7,395 nt of DNA from DSAR01 sp034437315 (GTDB lineage Bacteria; Chloroflexota; Anaerolineae; B4-G1). The stretch's first letter is position 1. Every line of letters begins with the position of its first letter. This document shows, piece by piece, positions 1 through 4,449 of the stretch. The notes under the pieces were generated by a model that saw only the letters and a list, made by a program, of their open reading frames with translations, was not told where the DNA came from and did no database searches. The stretch covers positions 1 through 7,395 of the forward strand of contig DAOTUC010000277.1 of the NCBI GenBank assembly GCA_034437315.1, written 5' to 3'. Both the position numbers and the translations under genes were made by a program.

Positions 1-50
1 GGATGAAACAAGGTAAAATGACCCCCGGGACTTTGGAGGTGAGCAACTGA
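1..50 (+). CDS. Possible 3' end of an upstream gene (partial)
   Basis: Only the frame beginning at base 3 is open from the window edge; it encodes a 15-residue tail ending TPGTLEVSN before TGA at 48-50. The other two forward frames stop within the first 15 bases. If the MITE at 59-207 and one copy of its 6-bp target duplication are removed, this stop lies only 14 bases before the vapB ATG, with the AGGAGA ribosome site between them. That is normal operon spacing and supports a real gene end. The stretch is too short to name a family, and it could be chance open frame. Confidence 0.3.
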   Translation, partial: MKQGKMTPGTLEVSN

Positions 51-52
51 CC

Positions 53-58
53 AGGAGA
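53..58 (+). repeat. Left target-site duplication (AGGAGA)
   Basis: AGGAGA directly abuts the left terminal inverted repeat and is repeated exactly at 208-213, directly after the right one. This is the pattern left by transposon insertion with a 6-bp staggered cut. The duplicated hexamer is itself a Shine-Dalgarno sequence. Confidence 0.75.
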
Positions 59-75
59 GAGAGTGTTGCATAATT
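59..75 (+). repeat. Left terminal inverted repeat, 17 bp
   Basis: GAGAGTGTTGCATAATT pairs without mismatch with 191-207. The match does not continue outward (A58 against A208) or inward (A76 against G190), so both ends of the repeat are sharply defined. Confidence 0.85.
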
Positions 76-118
76 ACTGCGAGTGCTAAAAACGCGGCTA
101 GTTTTGGGTAAAATGCCC

Positions 119-136
119 ACAAAAAGGCCTTTTTGT
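119..136. repeat. Perfect 18-bp palindrome inside the MITE
   Basis: ACAAAAAGGCCTTTTTGT is its own reverse complement and lies close to the middle of the element. It has no loop, so it is a poor intrinsic terminator; more likely it is part of the element's folded structure. Confidence 0.7.
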
Positions 137-190
137 AGCTATTTTTGGCAATAAAGGTCAGGAAAATTGCCTCCAATAGGCTGTCCTTTG

Positions 191-207
191 AATTATGCAA
201 CACTCTC
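191..207 (-). repeat. Right terminal inverted repeat, 17 bp
   Basis: AATTATGCAACACTCTC is the exact reverse complement of 59-75. It ends one base before the AGGAGA ribosome site of vapB, so a transcript entering from upstream could form a 17-bp stem right next to that site. Confidence 0.85.
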
Positions 208-213
208 AGGAGA
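208..213 (+). promoter_or_regulatory. vapB ribosome binding site, also right target duplication
   Basis: AGGAGA lies six bases before the ATG at 220 and fits an anti-Shine-Dalgarno match. The same hexamer at 53-58 flanks the other end of the MITE. The element therefore appears to have inserted into the ribosome site, and target duplication regenerated a working copy on the gene side. Confidence 0.75.
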
Positions 214-219
214 CAAACA

Positions 220-486
220 ATGGCTATTCATAAACCACACCGAATTGAGATCACGCTTACCGAAACACTGCACAATTTACTATCCCGAGAGGCTGAGCGC
301 CGTGGGCAAGATGTCTCCACAGTGATTAAGGCAGCGCTAGAACGATACGCGGAACAATTCGACATCACTCACACCCATACTTGGGATCTATGCGGCGCAT
401 TCAGTGTCACTGATGGAGATGCTTCAGAATTGCCGATGACAAACTACGCTGAACACGTAGATGAGGTGCTGTACACGGGAACGTGA
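220..486 (+). CDS. vapB: VapB-type ribbon-helix-helix antitoxin
   Basis: An 88-residue protein that should bind and neutralise the PIN toxin encoded 21 bases downstream, and repress their shared promoter. Residues 8-46 fit a ribbon-helix-helix DNA-binding fold: a short strand (RIEITLTE), helix A (LHNLLSREAERRG), a turn (DVS) and helix B (TVIKAALERYAEQF). The tail from about residue 55 (WDLCGAF ... TNYAEHVDEVLY) resembles the toxin-wrapping segment of VapB relatives. The frame can be extended to a TTG at 145, but that stretch lies inside the MITE and has no ribosome site, so ATG 220, preceded by AGGAGA, is chosen. Base composition is clearly lower in GC than the genes to the right, suggesting acquisition. 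Family assignment is by pattern, not by search. Confidence 0.75.
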   Translation: MAIHKPHRIEITLTETLHNLLSREAERRGQDVSTVIKAALERYAEQFDITHTHTWDLCGAFSVTDGDASELPMTNYAEHVDEVLYTGT

Positions 487-507
487 GCAGTTACAGGGAG
501 CTTGATC

Positions 508-909
508 ATGGAAATGCTCGTCGATACATCGGCATTGATCGCATTTTTCGTTCGTTCTGAAAAGTATCATTTAGCGGCTCAACGATACGTCGCCCAACAT
601 CCAAACACACGTTGGGTAATTCTGGAGACCGTGTTCGACGAATTTGTCACGTGGATGCGCATCAAAATCTCTATCTCGAGTTCTATTCAGGTGGGACACG
701 CCCTGCGTCAAGATCACATATACGTCAATACCACAAGCACCGACGATGCGGCAACTTGGGAAGCCTTCTGTCAATATGATGACAAATTGTGGAGCTACAC
801 AGACTGCTCCATCCTAGTCATGGCACAACGGAGAGGCATCGCGCGGGTATTCTCCTTTGATGACCACATCCGGCAAATGACTGGATTAGGTATCCACTGT
901 GTTCCATAG
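508..909 (+). CDS. vapC: VapC-type PIN-domain ribonuclease toxin
   Basis: A 133-residue single PIN domain, the usual length for VapC toxins, which are Mg-dependent RNases that cut tRNA or rRNA when their antitoxin is lost. The expected acidic residues are all present: D6 in the N-terminal strand (LVDTSALIAFF), E45 in TVFDEFVTW, D99 in YTDCSILVMAQ and D118 in FSFDDHI. The toxin therefore looks intact. The start is ATG 508, seven bases after AGGGAG (495-500). The in-frame TTG at 502 is only one base from that site and is unlikely; ATG 514 is 13 bases away. It forms an operon with vapB. A sample of the gene (541-600) is 26/60 G+C, against 44/60 at 1201-1260 in the photolyase gene. The RNA target cannot be predicted from the sequence. 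Confidence 0.82.
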   Translation: MEMLVDTSALIAFFVRSEKYHLAAQRYVAQHPNTRWVILETVFDEFVTWMRIKISISSSIQVGHALRQDHIYVNTTSTDDAATWEAFCQYDDKLWSYTDCSILVMAQRRGIARVFSFDDHIRQMTGLGIHCVP

Positions 910-1003
910 ATTCACTATTCCCTGGAAAAAGGCGCTGCCTGTCTTCCCGAGCAAGGTAGAAGCGGGCTACATCTGGGTCGATTTGGAGCCGCAGGGTGCC
1001 TGA
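890..1003 (+). pseudogene. Probable 3' stump of a lost gene
   Basis: From the TAG at 887-889 to the TGA at 1001-1003 one frame is open, and from about 911 on it has the GC-rich codon choice of the genes to the right. It reads FTIPWKKALPVFPSKVEAGY and then IWVDLEPQGA before the stop, which looks like a real protein C-terminus. It has no plausible start with a ribosome site. Its stop overlaps the photolyase GTG by 8 bp, the arrangement of translationally coupled genes. The simplest reading is that the 5' part of a former operon partner was replaced by the lower-GC vapBC segment. I do not recognise the family, and chance open frame remains possible. Confidence 0.4.
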
Positions 1004-2453
1004 GGGAAAAACGGCCCTGTGGTGGATTCGTCGCGACCTGCGCCTGACCGATAACCAGGCCCTCGACGCCGCCCTCGCCCAGGCTGAGCAAGTCATCCCC
1101 GTCTTCGTCCTGGACCCCACCCTGCTGCGCTGCTACCACGCCGCCAAAAAGCGCGTCGCCTTCCTGATGGAGGGATTGCGCCAATTGGACGCCGACCTGC
1201 GCGACCGTGGCAGTCGCGGACGCACGGATAACGTCCGCCTGATCGTCCGCCGCGGCGACCCGCCGGCGGTCCTGGCCCAACTGGTGGAGGAGACCGGCGC
1301 CCACGCCATCTTCGCCGAGGAGGATTTCAGCCCCTACGCCAGGGCGCGGGACGCACAGATCGGCAAGGAACTCCCGCTCCACCTGCTCGGCGGCGTCGTC
1401 GTTCACCCGCCGGGAAGCGTTCGCAAGGCGGACGGCGACCCCTACGTCGTCTACACGCCCTTCAAGCGCAAGTGGAAGGCGTTGAGCCCGCCCGGCGCTC
1501 GCGACATCATTTCCACGCCCCGGCGCATCGTCACCCCGGCCGACGTCGCCAGCCAGCCTATCCCGGCCGAACCCACGCTGCCCGACTCGACGCCATTTCC
1601 GGCCGGTGAGACCGAAGCCCAGCGCCGTCTGCGGGCCTTCACCGGCGGCGAGGCCCCGCCCATCTACCGTTACGCCGAGACGCGCGACCGCATGGATCTG
1701 GACGCCACCTCGCATCTCTCCCCCTATCTGCGCTTTGGGATGATCTCCGCTCGCCAGGCGCTCGTAGCTGCGCTGGCGGCTCGCGAGATCGCGCAGAATC
1801 CCCAAGCCCGCGAGGGGGCCGAGACGTGGCTGGACGAGCTGATATGGCGCGAGTTCTACGTCCACATCCTCCACTACTTTCCCCACGTCCTGGAACGCAG
1901 CCTCCGCGCCAACTGGCAAAACATCCCATGGAAAAACGACGAACAAGATTTCGAGGCCTGGTGCAAGGGACGCACCGGCTATCCGGTGGTCGACGCCGCG
2001 ATGCGCCAACTGACCCACAGCGGGTGGATGCACAACCGGGCCCGTATGGTCGCGGCCTCATTCCTGGTCAAAGACCTGCTGATCGACTGGCGACGGGGCG
2101 AGGATTTCTTTATGACTCACCTGGTGGATGGGGATCCGGCCGCCAACAACGGCGGCTGGCAATGGACCGCCGGCACCGGCGCCAGCGCCGCCCCCTACTT
2201 TCGCATCTTCAACCCCATCTCGCAGGGGCGGAAACACGACCCCGATGGCGACTACGTGCGTCGCTGGATACCGGTGCTGAAGGACACGCCCGAACGCTTC
2301 ATCCATCACCCGTGGGATATGCCGCCGGAGGCCCAACGTGAGGCTGGCTGCGTCATCGGTCGGGACTACCCGGCGCCCATCGTCAAGCATGCACAGGCCC
2401 GGGAGCGGGCGCTCGTCGCCTATGCCCAGGCCAAAGATCAAGCCAAGAACTAG
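996..2453 (+). CDS. phrB: Deoxyribodipyrimidine photolyase (class I CPD type)
   Basis: A 485-residue cytoplasmic flavoenzyme that uses blue or near-UV light to split cyclobutane pyrimidine dimers in DNA. The N-terminal antenna domain starts with LWWIRRDLRLTDNQAL (8-23); EEDFSPYARARD (108-119) is typical of the second conserved block. The catalytic FAD domain contains TSHLSPYLRFGMIS (238-251), ELIWREFY (281-288), GRTGYPVVDAAMRQLTHSGW (325-344), WMHNRARM and NNGGWQW (384-390). By comparison with E. coli PhrB, E281 and W284 contact the dimer, N384 is the flavin N5 asparagine, and W388, W365 and W322 form the electron-transfer triad. All are present, which favours repair over a signalling cryptochrome. 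The identity of the antenna pigment is not clear. Start: GTG 996, seven bases after GGAG (985-988). The FAD oxidoreductase gene follows after 58 bp on the same strand. Confidence 0.95.
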   Translation: MPEGKTALWWIRRDLRLTDNQALDAALAQAEQVIPVFVLDPTLLRCYHAAKKRVAFLMEGLRQLDADLRDRGSRGRTDNVRLIVRRGDPPAVLAQLVEETGAHAIFAEEDFSPYARARDAQIGKELPLHLLGGVVVHPPGSVRKADGDPYVVYTPFKRKWKALSPPGARDIISTPRRIVTPADVASQPIPAEPTLPDSTPFPAGETEAQRRLRAFTGGEAPPIYRYAETRDRMDLDATSHLSPYLRFGMISARQALVAALAAREIAQNPQAREGAETWLDELIWREFYVHILHYFPHVLERSLRANWQNIPWKNDEQDFEAWCKGRTGYPVVDAAMRQLTHSGWMHNRARMVAASFLVKDLLIDWRRGEDFFMTHLVDGDPAANNGGWQWTAGTGASAAPYFRIFNPISQGRKHDPDGDYVRRWIPVLKDTPERFIHHPWDMPPEAQREAGCVIGRDYPAPIVKHAQARERALVAYAQAKDQAKN

Positions 2454-2467
2454 CTGCCCAGGCCAAA
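2423..2467 (+). repeat. 13-bp direct repeat across the photolyase stop
   Basis: TGCCCAGGCCAAA occurs at 2423-2435 in the last photolyase codons and again at 2455-2467 just after the TAG stop. The offset is 32 bp, which is not a multiple of three, so the second copy does not repeat the peptide in frame. It looks like a slippage duplication at the gene's 3' end. Confidence 0.55.
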
Positions 2468-2511
2468 ACAAGCGCGTAAAAACGAGCCGCGAACAGAAAG
2501 GAGCGCGTTAA

Positions 2512-3660
2512 GTGATCCTCCCCCACACAGCCGACGTCGTCATCATCGGCGCCGGCGTCATCGGATGCAGCACCGCTTACCACCTGGCGAAACTCGGCCT
2601 GACCGACGTCGTCGTCATCGAGAAGGAGCAGGTCGGCAGCGGCGCGTCGAGCAAATCCGCCTCAATGTTGAGCCTCCAGTTCAGCAGCGACGCGCTGATG
2701 GCCCAGATGGGCCGGTATTCATACGAGCGGTATATGGCCTTCGGGGAGGAGATCGGCGTCCCCAGCGATTTCACGAAGACCGGCTGGATCTCGCTGGCTG
2801 CCCAGGAGAGCGCTGAACATTTGCGACAGGGCGCAGAGATGTTGCAATCGCTCGGCATACGAACCGAGACCCTGACGCCGCAGGAGATCAAGCGCCGCTA
2901 TCCGGAGATCAATACCGACGGCATCGCGCTGGGAACCTGGGGGCCGGACGACGGCCCCCTCGATCCACACATGGTCATGTCAGGCTACATCGGGAGAGCG
3001 CGCGAGATGGGCGTCAAGCTACGCGAGGGCGTGACGGCGACCGGCATCCAGGTAGAAAAAGGCCGCGTGCGCAGCGTCGTCACCGATCAGGGGGACGTAT
3101 CGACCGGCGTCGTGATCAACGCCGCCGGGCCGTGGGCGATTGAGGTCGGCCGGTGGGTCGGCGTGGAGATCCCCATCCTCAACCTGGCCCGCAGCATCCT
3201 CGTCACCGGCCCTTTCCCCGACATCCCCTCCGACCGCCCCTTCATCGAAGACGTGACAGTCGAATGGTACTACCGCCCGGAAGGCCCCGGCATCCTGATG
3301 GGTATGGGGCTCTGGCCTGCTCATCGTCTGGACGTCCACTTCACGCCCGAGATCGCCGAGGAGATCATCGAGACCGCCATCCATCGCGTCCCCATCCTGG
3401 AAAAAGCGAGCCTGATGACCGGCTGGACCGGCGTCCGCCCTTTGACAGCCGACGAGCGGCCGATTCTGGGGCCGACGGCTGACGGCCCGGAGGGTTTCGT
3501 CCTCAACTGCGGCTGGGGCGGCGTGGGCATCATCCAGGCGCCAATCGCCGGGCGACTGATCGCCGAATTCATTCACGACGGCGCGCAATCTACCCTACAA
3601 TTGTCCAGGTCAACGATCGACCTCGCCCCGTTTCGCCTCGAGCGTTTCGCCGAATTGTAA
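2512..3660 (+). CDS. FAD-dependent oxidoreductase, DAO / sarcosine oxidase beta-like
   Basis: A 382-residue flavoprotein of the D-amino-acid oxidase fold, a family oxidising amine substrates such as sarcosine, glycine, proline or dimethylglycine. The Rossmann motif GAGVIG is at 13-18 with the ribose-binding acid E37; GSGASSKSAS (42-51) is the family's second FAD contact; VVINAAGPWA (200-209) and GWTGVRPLTADERPILGP (304-321) are the conserved central and C-terminal blocks, followed by GWGGVGIIQAPIAGRLIA (334-351). Many relatives have histidine where this protein has V338 in the GGVGI loop, and no likely covalent-flavin His is seen near the N-terminus, so substrate cannot be inferred. There are no transmembrane segments. 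Start: GTG 2512, eight bases after AAAGGAG (2497-2503). It may be co-transcribed with the photolyase. Its 3' end overlaps the converging methyltransferase gene by 51 bp. Confidence 0.85.
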   Translation: MILPHTADVVIIGAGVIGCSTAYHLAKLGLTDVVVIEKEQVGSGASSKSASMLSLQFSSDALMAQMGRYSYERYMAFGEEIGVPSDFTKTGWISLAAQESAEHLRQGAEMLQSLGIRTETLTPQEIKRRYPEINTDGIALGTWGPDDGPLDPHMVMSGYIGRAREMGVKLREGVTATGIQVEKGRVRSVVTDQGDVSTGVVINAAGPWAIEVGRWVGVEIPILNLARSILVTGPFPDIPSDRPFIEDVTVEWYYRPEGPGILMGMGLWPAHRLDVHFTPEIAEEIIETAIHRVPILEKASLMTGWTGVRPLTADERPILGPTADGPEGFVLNCGWGGVGIIQAPIAGRLIAEFIHDGAQSTLQLSRSTIDLAPFRLERFAEL

Positions 3661-4404
3661 CCCACGTGCGCGCTCCGCCGCCGCGTATAGACTGAGGTCG
3701 CCCTCCCGTCCCCCCGCGCGGAACGTCTCGCGCAGGCGCAGGCCGGCGGCGGCGATCAAGCGCCCCATCTCCTCCGCGTCGATCATGTGACAATAACGCA
3801 GACCTCGCCCCCCGCGTTTCCAATCGAGCAGGTAATCGCCCGCTTCCAGCGCGCCTTCGGGGACGCCCGCCTCGGCCCAATCGACGATCTTACGCCGCAT
3901 GCGGGCGTTGGTCAGGAATTGCCAGGCGGAGACGATCAAACATCCGCCGGGGGCTAACAGGCCGGCGGCGTCCCGCACGATGCTGGCCCGGAGGTCGAAA
4001 CTGGGGATGTGATGGAGCAGCGCCAGGATGACGGCGACCGTAAACGGCGCGTGATCGAAAGCGGCGCGCCGAATCTGTGCGCGCCAACCCGGCCGGGTGA
4101 CGTCGACGACGTGAAAGTCCGCGAGGATGGCGAGACGCTCCGCCTGTTCCCGCGCCCGCTCGATCAGGGCCGGTTCCGCATCCAAGCCGACGTAGGATAC
4201 GCGGGGGCGCTCTTGATCCAACAACCGCGCCAGGCGTCCATTGCCGCATCCCACGTCGAGCACGCTTGCGCGCCTGGGGATGTAAGGTAAAATGCAGGTC
4301 ATCGTCGGGTCGGCGACCGGGCGGCTGTCGGCGAAGGCGTCAGCGAAAGCGGCGTAGAAGTCCCGGTTTAACGTGAGCAATTGATCAATGATATGTGATT
4401 CCAT
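3610..4404 (-). CDS. SAM-dependent methyltransferase, Trm9/ALKBH8-like
   Basis: A 264-residue class I methyltransferase. SAM motif I is VLDVGCGNGRLA (48-59), the ribose acid is D75 in YVGLDAEP, motif III is HVVDVTRPG (98-106), and AVILALLHHIP (124-134) and LLAPGGCLIVSAWQFL (149-164) form the rest of the core. The N-terminal FYAAFADAFADSRP (16-29) and the C-terminal GDYLLDWKRGGRGLRYCHMI (189-208) match the pattern of the Trm9/ALKBH8 family, which methylates cm5U34 in tRNA to the methyl ester mcm5U. That activity is inference, strengthened by the divergent elp3, whose product makes cm5U34. Yeast Trm9 needs the partner Trm112; none is seen here. ATG 4404 has no Shine-Dalgarno but sits eight bases after a TATAAT box, suggesting a leaderless mRNA. 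The gene could instead modify another substrate; the fold is certain, the substrate is not. Confidence 0.8.
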   Translation of the reverse strand: MESHIIDQLLTLNRDFYAAFADAFADSRPVADPTMTCILPYIPRRASVLDVGCGNGRLARLLDQERPRVSYVGLDAEPALIERAREQAERLAILADFHVVDVTRPGWRAQIRRAAFDHAPFTVAVILALLHHIPSFDLRASIVRDAAGLLAPGGCLIVSAWQFLTNARMRRKIVDWAEAGVPEGALEAGDYLLDWKRGGRGLRYCHMIDAEEMGRLIAAAGLRLRETFRAGGREGDLSLYAAAERARGLQFGETLEAKRGEVDR

Positions 4405-4412
4405 AAAAATCC

Positions 4413-4441
4413 ATTATAGTCGAACGGAACGGAAGGGGCAA
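4413..4441 (-). promoter_or_regulatory. Promoter of the Trm9-like methyltransferase
   Basis: On the minus strand a perfect -10 box TATAAT (4418 to 4413) follows TTGCCC (4441 to 4436) at 17-bp spacing. Transcription would start about 4404-4407, at or next to the ATG at 4404, so the mRNA would be leaderless or nearly so, consistent with the missing ribosome site. Confidence 0.6.
4415..4420 (+). promoter_or_regulatory. elp3: Possible -10 element for elp3
   Basis: TATAGT on the plus strand matches the -10 consensus at five of six positions and overlaps the opposing TATAAT box. A start near 4427 would give a leader of about 23 bases containing GGAAGGGG (4431-4438). No good -35 box is visible at 16-18 bp (TATGTG at 4392-4397 is poor), so the call is weak. 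TTGATC (4381-4386) with TAAAAA (4404-4409) at 17 bp is an alternative. Confidence 0.3.
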
Positions 4442-4449
4442 TCGCTAAT

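Larger units (their letters stand above)
59..207. mobile_element. MITE-like non-autonomous element, 149 bp
   Basis: The element is bounded by a perfect 17-bp inverted repeat: GAGAGTGTTGCATAATT at 59-75 and its exact reverse complement at 191-207. A 6-bp direct repeat (AGGAGA) flanks it on both sides. The 115-bp interior is AT-rich and has no credible gene. It contains a perfect 18-bp palindrome at 119-136. Size, terminal repeats and target duplication together fit a MITE mobilised in trans by a DDE transposase elsewhere in the genome. The parent insertion-sequence family cannot be named from this window. A weak outward promoter may exist at the right end (TTGCCT at 167-172 and AATTAT at 191-196, 18-bp spacing, four of six matches each). 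Confidence 0.8.

Noticed and set aside
13..21. GGTAAAATG recurring near 13, 108 and 4286
   Set aside because: A 9-base AT-rich word at three unrelated places, without shared flanks or conserved distance to genes; likely chance.
119..136. Intrinsic terminator at the palindrome in the MITE
   Set aside because: The stem is loopless with only a four-base GC core, so it would fold poorly in RNA; a DNA-level or element-structure role is more likely.
145..219. N-terminal extension of vapB to TTG 145
   Set aside because: These codons are inside the MITE, have no ribosome site, and are not part of the ribbon-helix-helix fold.
915..2033. Long antisense open frame (372 codons) under the photolyase gene
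   Set aside because: It lies wholly opposite a photolyase with all conserved motifs. High-GC genes commonly leave open antisense frames, and its composition (many G, R, V, A) matches no family.
3019..3588. Antisense open frame (189 codons) under the FAD oxidoreductase
   Set aside because: Shadow of a well-supported gene, with no ribosome site or recognisable domain.
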